From a virus: DNA of 22,456 nucleotides. The DNA lies in the IMG/VR virus record IMGVR_UViG_3300030085_000532, positions 1 to 22,456 of that record. One strand, 5' to 3'. Position 1 is the first letter of the stretch. Each line of letters starts with the position of its first letter. Shown here in pieces: positions 1 through 7,119 of this stretch. The notes below the pieces were generated by a model. It did not search any database. It had not been told where the DNA came from and was given only the letters and a program-made list of their open reading frames with translations. A program made the translations under genes and the position numbers.

Positions 1-1724
1 ATATCTGCTGCACTACCTTGAATTAATTTATTCAAAGCTTTGTATGTAAATGCTCTACGTGCTGAATTATTATGCCAATAATTTTTCTTACCCGTGTCTT
101 CACCATTTTCATCTAAAAGTGTTGGCCCCATTTGTTGAAGCTCTAACATTCTTTCGTGATCTTCTGCAGGTACATATTTACCCCAGTCATCACCTCTAAG
201 TACAGGTTCGTATTTTGGAAATCGACAACGTCTGCCTAATAAAGTTTTTACTTCACCTTTATTTTCTGCAGCTTTCATTGTTTTATTCATTAATTGTTTT
301 ACAAATGGAACTCTGTTGTGATATTTTTGAAATAATTCGTCAGCTTTATCTTTTGATACTCCTAATTCTGCTTGTAGTTTTGCTTTACCCATACCATAAA
401 ATAATCCAAGATTAATTGTTTTTGCTTCTGATCTTGGTATCTCTGCCATCTCTGCAACTATTTTGTGAAAGTCTGTTGATGGATCTGTATCGTAAGAATC
501 TGCAATTGTATTTACAGATGGTAATTCAAATCTTAATGCATAGTGTGCAACAAGTCTTGGTTCCTGTTGCGAGTAATCAAAGCATCCCCATTTACAATTA
601 TCTTCTGGTATGAATAATGATCGAATCATAGGACCTGTTACTGGATCCCTAGCGGGTATTTGTTGTAGGTTTGGATTTGCATAACTAAATCTTCCTGTAA
701 CAGTACCACCCTCATCAGATCTTATTTGATTTATATCTGCATGTATTCTATCACAATGTTCATGATCAATAATGGTATCGATAAAAGTTGTTCTTACCTT
801 GTTAATCTTTCTAGCTTCTGCTATCATCTTAACTACAGGATGTTTATGATTTGTAATAAAATTTTTAGTGAAAGAAGGTGATTTTGTTTTCGCAGTTAAT
901 TCGTAAGATAAATTTAGGTTATCAAAAACTTTGGCAATGCTTGCTGCAGCCCATAGTTGAACTTCTTGGTTACTTTCTTTTTTTATTGAGTGGATTAACA
1001 TTTCTTCTTGTAGCGCTAACTCTTGCTTCAATTTATGAGCTCTTTCAACGTCCACTTTCACCCCAAGAAATCGCATATCGACCAGACAAGGAAACAAATC
1101 TGTCTCAAGATTAAAAACTTCTTGCAAGTTTTGTTCTTCAATTATTTTTTTATACACCTGCCAAAGTTCTAAAGTTAGTTCAGCATCTTTTTCTGCATAC
1201 GCTCCTACTTCCATCGCAGGTAATCTCCACATGTCAGCTTTTGGATCTAGTCCTCTTGACTTTGCAGCTTCAGTTAATCTTGTTTCGTTTTTACCTTTTT
1301 TTAAAAATGCCCAAGACAAAGTATTGAGCGTGTATGAATATCTGTTTTCATCAATTAGACTAGCTGCAATCATTGTGTCTAACACTAAACCATTGATATT
1401 TATACCTAATTTACGTATCCAACATACGTCGTACATAGCATTATGAAAAATTTTTGCAGCGGGTAATTGACATACAGAAGTAAACCAATCTAAAACTTGT
1501 TTACGATTCATGTTAGGTCCTTCTTCGTGAGCAATTGGATAATATCCTTTCCAATCTTTTACTGCTACAGCAATACCTACAATTTCACCTACACCAATGA
1601 TGGCCCCTGATCCCAGTTTCTTTAAGTTTGGATCTCTTGTCTCTAAGTCAATTGCAATCTCATCGTACTTAGATAAGTCTGGAAATTCTTTTGGCGCTAA
1701 CCATTCTGTTTGTGGTAATATCAT
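1..1724 (-). CDS. Family A DNA polymerase with 3'-5' exonuclease, C-terminus cut by window edge
   Basis: Replicative phage DNA polymerase: template-directed DNA synthesis plus proofreading. About 574 residues are in the window. Exonuclease motifs are visible: D26/E28 in AIDLETRD (Exo I), N95/D99 in HNAMYD (Exo II) and Y176/D180 in YAEKD (Exo III). Polymerase motif A is DYSQQEPR (D383) and motif B is RSEAKTINLGLFYG (R431, K435, Y443). The residue matching E. coli Phe762 is Leu439 (codon 410-408). Motif C (HDE) lies beyond base 1. There is no room for a 5'-3' exonuclease domain. The ATG at 1724 overlaps the upstream TGA (ATGA) and has AAAGGGA before it. As the last visible gene of the replication block it is likely co-transcribed with primase and helicase. 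The family assignment is secure. Confidence 0.95.
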   Translation of the reverse strand, partial: MILPQTEWLAPKEFPDLSKYDEIAIDLETRDPNLKKLGSGAIIGVGEIVGIAVAVKDWKGYYPIAHEEGPNMNRKQVLDWFTSVCQLPAAKIFHNAMYDVCWIRKLGININGLVLDTMIAASLIDENRYSYTLNTLSWAFLKKGKNETRLTEAAKSRGLDPKADMWRLPAMEVGAYAEKDAELTLELWQVYKKIIEEQNLQEVFNLETDLFPCLVDMRFLGVKVDVERAHKLKQELALQEEMLIHSIKKESNQEVQLWAAASIAKVFDNLNLSYELTAKTKSPSFTKNFITNHKHPVVKMIAEARKINKVRTTFIDTIIDHEHCDRIHADINQIRSDEGGTVTGRFSYANPNLQQIPARDPVTGPMIRSLFIPEDNCKWGCFDYSQQEPRLVAHYALRFELPSVNTIADSYDTDPSTDFHKIVAEMAEIPRSEAKTINLGLFYGMGKAKLQAELGVSKDKADELFQKYHNRVPFVKQLMNKTMKAAENKGEVKTLLGRRCRFPKYEPVLRGDDWGKYVPAEDHERMLELQQMGPTLLDENGEDTGKKNYWHNNSARRAFTYKALNKLIQGSAAD

Positions 1725-1930
1725 TTATAATCCCTTTCAATTATCATCTCTATAAAATGAATTGCTTTTAATAAATCTTGTTTCTTTCCTTTATCTCTAT
1801 GTCTTATGATATATTTTATAGCACATCCTTCTGGATATAACAACTCATTCTCAACAACAAACTTGCTCGGTTGAATTTTATATTTTTGATAATGACTCCC
1901 CCCATGCTGCTTATCCCATACTTTACTCAT
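1721..1930 (-). CDS. DUF3310 family protein, 69 aa
   Basis: Small phage protein matching the DUF3310 pattern: HYQ near the N-terminus, then IQP, EGCAIKYIIRHRDKGKKQDLLKAIHFIE. The family is common in phage replication regions and is sometimes annotated as a nucleotide kinase, but no kinase P-loop is visible here, so the role is unknown. Its ATG (1930-1928) overlaps the helicase stop (TGA 1929-1927), and its own stop overlaps the polymerase start in the same ATGA way. All three are therefore probably translationally coupled. Upstream purines (GGAGAGGA) can serve as ribosome binding site. The family call rests on pattern memory rather than a search. Confidence 0.85.
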   Translation of the reverse strand: MSKVWDKQHGGSHYQKYKIQPSKFVVENELLYPEGCAIKYIIRHRDKGKKQDLLKAIHFIEMIIERDYK

Positions 1931-3354
1931 AGTTTATATCCTCTCCTCTCTATTTTTGCTTTTAGTTTATATAAATTATTTTTTGCTCTGGTAACTCCAA
2001 CGTACCAAACTCTATGTTCTTCATCTTCTTTGTCTTGACTTTTCTTTATGGCTTTTAATATTTTATCTCCGAGGTCTAAAGATAATACAACATTATCTTG
2101 TTCACCTCCTTTGATAGCATGTATAGTAGATGTCCAAATTCTTGCAGGCTCATCTAAATTTTCTCCTGCTTCAATTAAATTTAATAAATAATCTTTATCT
2201 TCTTGTTCTACATTTTGAAAAGCTTGATACCAATCTTTTTTTAAATCTAATTCTTCTGTGCCTGTATATTCTTTTATATCTTTCAAATCTTTTTCTTCTA
2301 ACTTAATATCTTTTTGTAATAACTCGTAGTTCTTAATAGCTTTGTATGCCCGAACCCTGACGCTTTTACCTCTATTACTTTCAAAATATAAATTTTTCTT
2401 TTTTAATTGTTCTTCAATTTTTAAAAGTTTAGATACAGTTCTTGTTAGTATTAACCATTTACCCACAGATAAATCTATTTGATCTAGGTTTGCAATCTCT
2501 TCACAATTACCATCAAAGTTTCTTGGATAATATTTTTTTATTTTTCTATTACCCATAATGTTTTCAATACACATTTGTGATTGTTCTTGTATGGCTTTTG
2601 ATATTCTTCTAGACTTATGTAATACTTTTTCTTTTGCAGGTTCATTAATAAATCTATTTACATCAGCTCCAGCCCAGGCAAAGATAGCCTGGTCATCGTC
2701 TCCTGCAAGATAAATATCTTTACTTTTTTCTTTTAACTTATCATATAACTTCCATTGTAATGGTGACAAATCCTGTGCTTCATCTATAAATACCACATCA
2801 AATTCTGGAATTTTTGTGTCCTCTTTTAAAAGCATTTCAATCATATCATTAAAATCAATTAGCTTTTTCTTTTGTTTGTAAACAACGTAGTTATCAGAAA
2901 TATGCTTTAACATATTCCAATCAACTTCTTTTGAGTTGTGTTCACCACGATCAAACTCTTCTCGTATGTCTACACATCTATTGATTGCTCTGTGTATTAA
3001 TTGAAAATACGGATTATCACAGGTTAAAAAATGAGATTCTTCTTTGTTGTATCTGTCATAGTATTTTACTTTTACATTTAATTTTTTACCAAAACTTTCA
3101 TAGTGATATGGCTGCATCACATCTTCTTCTTTTAATTTTAAAATATTAAATGCAAACGAATGAAGCGTTTGAAAGTAAAGTAATTTCTTATCTTCTGCTG
3201 GCATTCTTTTCTTTGCTTCTCCTGCAGCTTTCTTTGTAAATGCAAAGTATCCAATCTTATGTAGTGGTGTACCAACTCTTGCGTAAGCTCTTGCTCTAGA
3301 TATTAATCTATATGTTTTACCTGTACCTGGCGGTCCGTATATTTTATATATCAT
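1927..3354 (-). CDS. UvrD/Rep-like superfamily 1 DNA helicase
   Basis: ATP-dependent DNA helicase, probably unwinding at the phage fork or in recombination and repair. From the chosen start it has 475 residues. Motif I is GPPGTGKT (7-14), Ia FTKKAAGE (39-46), II DEAQD (191-195), III GDDDQAIFAWAGA (218-230), V IHAIKGGE (411-418) and VI VGVTRAK (452-458). Motif III is typical of UvrD/Rep/PcrA. An in-frame ATG at 3471 would add 39 residues that run through the neighbouring 69-residue gene. ATG 3354 is preferred because it puts the Walker A motif at the usual N-terminal position and leaves an 11-base overlap with the upstream stop. No DnaB-type helicase is in the window, so this enzyme or the SNF2-like one may serve the fork; that is inference. 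Confidence 0.9.
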   Translation of the reverse strand: MIYKIYGPPGTGKTYRLISRARAYARVGTPLHKIGYFAFTKKAAGEAKKRMPAEDKKLLYFQTLHSFAFNILKLKEEDVMQPYHYESFGKKLNVKVKYYDRYNKEESHFLTCDNPYFQLIHRAINRCVDIREEFDRGEHNSKEVDWNMLKHISDNYVVYKQKKKLIDFNDMIEMLLKEDTKIPEFDVVFIDEAQDLSPLQWKLYDKLKEKSKDIYLAGDDDQAIFAWAGADVNRFINEPAKEKVLHKSRRISKAIQEQSQMCIENIMGNRKIKKYYPRNFDGNCEEIANLDQIDLSVGKWLILTRTVSKLLKIEEQLKKKNLYFESNRGKSVRVRAYKAIKNYELLQKDIKLEEKDLKDIKEYTGTEELDLKKDWYQAFQNVEQEDKDYLLNLIEAGENLDEPARIWTSTIHAIKGGEQDNVVLSLDLGDKILKAIKKSQDKEDEEHRVWYVGVTRAKNNLYKLKAKIERRGYKL

Positions 3355-3553
3355 TTCTGTTTTTATAATCTTTTTTGAAATGACACATCCATAACCAATT
3401 CCAAAATGAACCAGCAAATTTACCGAATCTATTATTCCAAGATTTGTTTTCGTAATTATCAATACATTCAATTTCGTGTTGAACCTGTAATTCTTTTCTT
3501 TTTTCTTTTGGAAGAGACATAAATATTCTATATGCTTTTCTATTATTGATCAT
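3344..3553 (-). CDS. Hypothetical 69-aa basic, Trp-rich protein
   Basis: No family recognised. The protein is basic at its N-terminus (NNRKAYRIF, PKEKRKEL) and has an aromatic stretch SFWNWLWM near residues 49-56, followed by a basic tail. It is not a clear transmembrane segment: too short and too Trp-rich. The ATG at 3553 shares its A with the primase stop (TAATG), and its end overlaps the helicase start by 11 bases, so it is wedged between primase and helicase and likely coupled to both. A helicase loader or primase accessory role can be guessed from position only. The tight packing argues that it is real. Confidence 0.7.
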   Translation of the reverse strand: MINNRKAYRIFMSLPKEKRKELQVQHEIECIDNYENKSWNNRFGKFAGSFWNWLWMCHFKKDYKNRNDI

Positions 3554-5169
3554 TAAACAATATCCTCCTCATCTTCAAAATCTATCATTTCATCTATTTC
3601 TTTTCTTTCTTCAAATATATGCAAAGGTATTCTAAGAACTTTTATAGGTGGAAAATATTTATCATCCTTGTCTTTTCCAGGAAATCTTTTTGGTTTATTA
3701 AACAAAGCTTTTTTATCTTTGTCATCACTTTTAAATAATTCTTTTATCATGTAAGAAGTTCTTTGTGGATCTATCTTCCATTCTTTTGTTTTTAAATCAG
3801 AATAAAATTCATCATAAACAAACCATGCATAGGTATCATCAATTAAAGGTTTACCACTTTCAAATGATTTGTAAGTAGTTGCTTTTGGTCCATAAATATA
3901 TTTTTCTAAATGTTTTTGTAACATATCTGTAGGACTTGTACCTTCTGCAGGTTCTATTGTTTCTACTTTTTCTTTATCAAATAATACTTTCATTATTTCT
4001 ATAAACTCATTACCTTTTATATTTGGTGGAACTATGAATGCTTGTTCCATCATCAATGCTCTTAATGCTTTTTGACTTTCTAATTTATAAATATCTTTTG
4101 CGTGTACTTGAGCTGTTTGTCCGTCATCTCTTTCTACTGTAAATTTCCATTCTGGTGTAGGTTTGTAATTAATTTTTTGTAATGCAAACATTCTAGGCCA
4201 AACTTGTTTGTTATCAGATAGAACTCCATACTTTCTTTTTACACAAACAGACTTTAAACAATTTGGTTTAAGTAATTCTCCATTACATTGATAACCTTTT
4301 GTTTCTTTGTCCCAACTTTTTATTTTAGTCTTAACATGATCATCTGTCCATTTTGAGTCAAACTTAAAATAATTTCTAGCTGCTTCAACTATTTTATCTT
4401 TCCAGTTATCTTTGTATTTCTTTTTAGCAAAGACCATGTAGTTATATAAAAATCTATCTCTATCATCGGTCATTATTTCTTTTGTAAGAACACCTAAACA
4501 AGGTGGGCCATCACTAAACTCTTCACCACTACCTTTTAATTCATCTTCAATAATTTTATCTTGTATTTCTTTTAATTGTTTTCTGCTGACTGCATTAAGT
4601 TCTATGCATTTTAAAAACATGTCTAATGACATTTCAGTTCCATCAGGAGAAAGAGCTCTTCTGTTATCTGCATTGTATGGTAGATTTATAAAGTTACCAT
4701 TTGTTTTACTTTCTCCAGAAGATTGTAAACTAGTTTGTTTTGGAAATACCTCTGTTTGTATGGACAGATTAAATACATAAAGCATTTGTTCTAAAAATTG
4801 TCTAATCTCTATTGCTTTTACAAATTCAGTGGTGAACACATATAAATGTAGTCCACCACTTTTGGACAGGACAGGGATGATCGGTAAATTTTTTTCTTGA
4901 ATTGTTTTTAAATAAAATTCTCTATCAATTGGATACTTATCTACATCTATTGCACCAAATCTTGCAGTGCCTTCATCAGTACAAGGTTGAATTCCAATTG
5001 ATTTAACTCCTGTTAAATGATCTTCGTAATCTTTATCTGTAATCTTAACTTGTGACCACTCGTGTTTAAATTTTTTCTTGCCTGTTTCTGGATCTATATA
5101 ACCTTCATTAATTTTACAGACACCATAGTTACGTGTTAAGCCTGTAAAATACTTTATAAAATCTTGCAT
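3553..5169 (-). CDS. Archaeo-eukaryotic-type primase (AEP/PrimPol-like)
   Basis: Synthesises primers for the phage polymerase. In the 538-residue product the AEP catalytic signature is visible: FGAIDVDKY (D75, D77), then SKSGGLHLYVF (S104, H108), then EVFPKQ (E140) and INLPYN (161-166). A middle domain has C224 (PPC), C295, C304 and C309, a four-cysteine spacing like the Zn or Fe-S domain after some AEP catalytic cores. The C-terminal third is unassigned with no Walker motif, so no helicase is fused, and it ends in an acidic tail (EIDEMIDFEDEEDIV). The ATG at 5169 follows AAAGGA and sits just downstream of a GC-rich structured element. Its stop overlaps the next gene's start. It is unlike the TOPRIM primase-helicase of T7. 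Confidence 0.82.
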   Translation of the reverse strand: MQDFIKYFTGLTRNYGVCKINEGYIDPETGKKKFKHEWSQVKITDKDYEDHLTGVKSIGIQPCTDEGTARFGAIDVDKYPIDREFYLKTIQEKNLPIIPVLSKSGGLHLYVFTTEFVKAIEIRQFLEQMLYVFNLSIQTEVFPKQTSLQSSGESKTNGNFINLPYNADNRRALSPDGTEMSLDMFLKCIELNAVSRKQLKEIQDKIIEDELKGSGEEFSDGPPCLGVLTKEIMTDDRDRFLYNYMVFAKKKYKDNWKDKIVEAARNYFKFDSKWTDDHVKTKIKSWDKETKGYQCNGELLKPNCLKSVCVKRKYGVLSDNKQVWPRMFALQKINYKPTPEWKFTVERDDGQTAQVHAKDIYKLESQKALRALMMEQAFIVPPNIKGNEFIEIMKVLFDKEKVETIEPAEGTSPTDMLQKHLEKYIYGPKATTYKSFESGKPLIDDTYAWFVYDEFYSDLKTKEWKIDPQRTSYMIKELFKSDDKDKKALFNKPKRFPGKDKDDKYFPPIKVLRIPLHIFEERKEIDEMIDFEDEEDIV

Positions 5170-5170
5170 T

Positions 5171-5240
5171 CCCGTCCTTTATAAGGCGCCTCCAGTCTCC
5201 CTTCAGCGCCTTTGCTTGGCCAGCATCCCTTAAAGGGAAA
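5171..5240 (-). promoter_or_regulatory. GC-rich structured leader upstream of the primase gene
   Basis: Intergenic segment between the 260-residue protein gene and the primase. 36 of the 60 bases at 5171-5230 are G or C, roughly double the surrounding content. It holds a perfect 7-bp inverted repeat, AAGGCGC (5183-5189) with GCGCCTT (5206-5212), around a 16-base loop. It also holds an 11-base palindrome CCCTTAAAGGG (5227-5237) and GCTTGGCCAGC (5214-5224) around a TGGCCA palindrome. No T-run follows either hairpin, so it does not look like a simple intrinsic terminator. It may be a cis-acting RNA, an mRNA processing site or an origin-linked element. Function unproven. Confidence 0.5.
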
Positions 5241-6023
5241 CTAGATAATATCTTCTTTTGAAGTTGATGAGACCTGCTCATACTTAGGTTTAGTTGTTCC
5301 TTTGAACGACTCCTCCTGAAGTTTTTTTGCAGATTCATAAATAGCAACGTCTTCATTATTAGATAAATCTAACATTCTAACTTTGCTTGGTTTATAAACG
5401 TGCCAGCTTTTGTCTCCCCAGTTTTTACCAACTGTTTTTAGATTGAAGATAGCGGAATACGCTGCAGGTCTAAAACTACCTTTATCATCTGTTGCTCTCA
5501 AGTTTTGAATTAAATTATTTAATTCTCTACCTGGAGTTAAATTAGACGATCTCATAGTGATGACTGCTTTTCTCATTTCACCATCCATTAATGCAATCAC
5601 ATAAAAGTACATGGTTTTTTCACAGTAATTACCATTTGATAATCTGTATTTACCATTACGTTCTTCTGTTGCATCCGCAGGTGGTTCCATATGAGTGCCG
5701 ACTGGTGCTGCTGCACTGTCGCCTCTCTCTTGCCATTCTGGAAATCTAGTTTGTGAATGACAAATAACTACATTTAGTCCTTTGTCACCATCTACTAAAG
5801 TACCAAAACTACCAGAATAAATCATGCCAGGCTTAGCACCTTCGACATATTTAGCATTTCTAGTATTACACTCAGGAGAAAGTTGGTGAAGAATTTTTAA
5901 AATCGGAGTCGACGTATCGCTCGCTTTAATTTCTTCTGTACCTTTACCTGAATCGGCTCTTAGACTTACTGGTGATAGTGCACCTGCACTATTCTTTTTT
6001 ACCATATCTGTATTATTAGACAT
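5241..6023 (-). CDS. Conserved phage replication-module protein, possible ssDNA-binding protein
   Basis: 260 residues. The N-terminal 30-40 residues are Ser/Ala/Lys-rich and look disordered. A compact domain follows, starting near PILKILHQLSPE and carrying KPGMIYSGSFGTLV, VVICHSQTRFPEW, YFYVIALMDGEMRKAVITMRSS and PAAYSAIFNLKTVGKNWG. This strand pattern and the conserved PILK...LSPE...KPG layout match a phage family usually found beside primase and polymerase. An OB-fold-like ssDNA-binding role is plausible but not shown. The C-terminus (SSTSKEDII) is short and only mildly acidic. ATG 6023 is preceded by AGGAG at good spacing. It is followed by the GC-rich element before the primase. Middle confidence for the gene's job, high for its reality. 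Confidence 0.75.
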   Translation of the reverse strand: MSNNTDMVKKNSAGALSPVSLRADSGKGTEEIKASDTSTPILKILHQLSPECNTRNAKYVEGAKPGMIYSGSFGTLVDGDKGLNVVICHSQTRFPEWQERGDSAAAPVGTHMEPPADATEERNGKYRLSNGNYCEKTMYFYVIALMDGEMRKAVITMRSSNLTPGRELNNLIQNLRATDDKGSFRPAAYSAIFNLKTVGKNWGDKSWHVYKPSKVRMLDLSNNEDVAIYESAKKLQEESFKGTTKPKYEQVSSTSKEDII

Positions 6024-6044
6024 ATATATTTACTCCTATATTAT

Positions 6045-6590
6045 TTATTTTTTATTTTTTATTTTTGTTTGATTTCCATCAAACGTCCAAAAAAGATTTT
6101 CAGGAACTTCGTTGCCTTTGTTCTTCCAATCTTCCATGGTTACTTTCAAGGTCATGGCATGAACTGCTTCCTTTTGAGAAGGTTCATAACCTTGACCTCG
6201 TGCAAGGTTTGCATATTCGCTCGCCTTGTTTTCTTCGCCTTGACCAAAGTTAACTGTGATTTCATTTTTCACAATATCACCTAGGCCATTGTCTCGAAGC
6301 CATTGTATTGCCTCAGCTTTTTTATCAGCTTTTATTGTGGCACTGTACACTTTTTTAATAGATAGTTCTGAACCATCTTTTAATTTAACTGTACTTAAAT
6401 TCATCTTATTCATAATTTCAGGAATGGTGAAATTATTTATTTGTTTCTCCTGTTCCTTCAATTGTTTAAGACTTGCCTCTGTATTTGAAATCTGAGCGTT
6501 AATAGAATTTAATTTTTCTATCGCTTCAGATAGTTCTGTTGGATCAATTGCATTTAACTGATCGGGTGCATCATCACGTAGACTTAACAT
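6045..6590 (-). CDS. Conserved phage protein with N-terminal coiled coil, unknown function
   Basis: 181 residues from the chosen start. Residues about 20-50 (ELSEAIEKLNSINAQISNTEASLKQ and on) look like a coiled coil. The remainder is a conserved phage domain with LKDGSELSIKKVYSATI, WLRDNGLGDIVKNEITVNFGQGEE, EAVHAMTLKVTMEDW and VPENLFWTF. I recognise the pattern as widespread in phages but know no function. An upstream ATG at 6623 is rejected: ATG 6590 has AAAGGAG directly before it at ideal spacing, and the predicted transcript start (~6624) would leave the longer form without a leader. It is the first gene after a strong promoter, in the early/replication block. Confidence 0.8.
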   Translation of the reverse strand: MLSLRDDAPDQLNAIDPTELSEAIEKLNSINAQISNTEASLKQLKEQEKQINNFTIPEIMNKMNLSTVKLKDGSELSIKKVYSATIKADKKAEAIQWLRDNGLGDIVKNEITVNFGQGEENKASEYANLARGQGYEPSQKEAVHAMTLKVTMEDWKNKGNEVPENLFWTFDGNQTKIKNKK

Positions 6591-6630
6591 ATTTTCTCCT
6601 TTGTTATAGTAATTAGCTTTCATGCTTCGT

Positions 6631-6658
6631 AATATAGAAACAATTTATTTTTTGTCAA
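6631..6658 (-). promoter_or_regulatory. Strong sigma70-like promoter for the replication block
   Basis: On the minus strand, TTGACA (6658-6653, perfect -35) is followed by 16 bases and then TATATT (6636-6631, five of six to TATAAT). Predicted transcription starts near 6624, giving a ~34-base leader to the ATG at 6590 with its AAAGGAG site. It sits in the short gap after the stop of the 130-residue protein gene. Confidence 0.7.
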
Positions 6659-6660
6659 GA

Positions 6661-7053
6661 TTACTTTTGAAATAAATTTATCTCAATTGGAAAATATGAC
6701 GATTGTATTCTATCCCACTTCAATAATTTAAAGCGACCATTTGTCACATCACTTGCAACTGCACATACAACTCCAATTAAGGCAGGATCGCCATAAAGTA
6801 AAAGATAATCATCAGGTGTAAAATTCTTTAAACTTCTTTTTATTTCAATAATTAAAGGCCCTGGTGAAAACTGCATTTGTTTTAATCTAGGAAACATTGT
6901 CTTAATTTCGCCATATTTCATAGCTGCAGTTATATCAAACTTTGGTTTTCCTGTTTCTCTATCTGTAGGTATTTCTTGAACTAAATAAACTTTGGACAAT
7001 TTTGTCGCATTGTCTACGTAGTATAATTTATCATTATATTTTTCTATTTTCAT
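6661..7053 (-). CDS. Conserved phage protein of unknown function, 130 aa
   Basis: Contains YLVQEIPTDRETGKPKFDITAAMKYGE, FSPGPLIIEIKRSLKNF, DDYLLLYGDPALIGVV and NGRFKLLKWDR, a pattern I associate with a recurrent small protein of marine phage genomes without known role. The order QEIPTDR...KFDITAAMKYGE...DPALIG...KLLKWDR is compact and suggests a single mixed alpha/beta domain. The start at 7053 is chosen over a possible 7158 because the longer form would cross the divergent promoter region and overlap the plus-strand gene; AGAGAAAGA lies before 7053. It is divergent from the SNF2-type gene with a 66-base gap, and leads the minus-strand replication block. Confidence 0.78.
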   Translation of the reverse strand: MKIEKYNDKLYYVDNATKLSKVYLVQEIPTDRETGKPKFDITAAMKYGEIKTMFPRLKQMQFSPGPLIIEIKRSLKNFTPDDYLLLYGDPALIGVVCAVASDVTNGRFKLLKWDRIQSSYFPIEINLFQK

Positions 7054-7054
7054 A

Positions 7055-7083
7055 TTGACTTTATATCTTTCTCTTCCTATATA
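7055..7083 (+). promoter_or_regulatory. Sigma70-like promoter for the SNF2-type gene
   Basis: TTGACT (7055-7060), a 17-base spacer, then TATATA (7078-7083). Expected start of transcription is near 7090, about 30 bases before the ATG at 7120; AAAGG at 7103-7107 can be the ribosome binding site. The -35 box begins two bases from the start codon of the divergent gene. Confidence 0.6.
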
Positions 7084-7105
7084 CACCAGTAGAAAGCAAA
7101 GTAAA
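7078..7105 (-). promoter_or_regulatory. Divergent minus-strand promoter sharing the same -10 box
   Basis: Read on the minus strand, TTTACT (7105-7100) is followed by 16 bases and TATATA (7083-7078), preceded by TG like an extended -10. The TATATA is palindromic and is the same six bases used by the plus-strand promoter, so the two polymerase footprints would exclude each other. It would drive the gene starting at 7053. AT-rich DNA makes chance matches likelier, hence moderate confidence. Confidence 0.45.
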
Positions 7106-7119
7106 GGTATATATAAACT

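Noticed and set aside
878-1114. 78-codon plus-strand frame
   Set aside because: Antisense to the DNA polymerase gene, which has continuous family A motifs.
3355-3471. 39-residue N-terminal extension of the SF1 helicase, or a frameshift fusing it to the 69-residue gene
   Set aside because: The extension overlaps the 69-residue gene nearly to its middle and lacks helicase features; the Walker A motif is already at the usual place with ATG 3354.
5129-5356. 75-codon minus-strand frame across the GC-rich element
   Set aside because: It overlaps the ends of two well-supported genes in another frame; the element looks like structured non-coding DNA instead.
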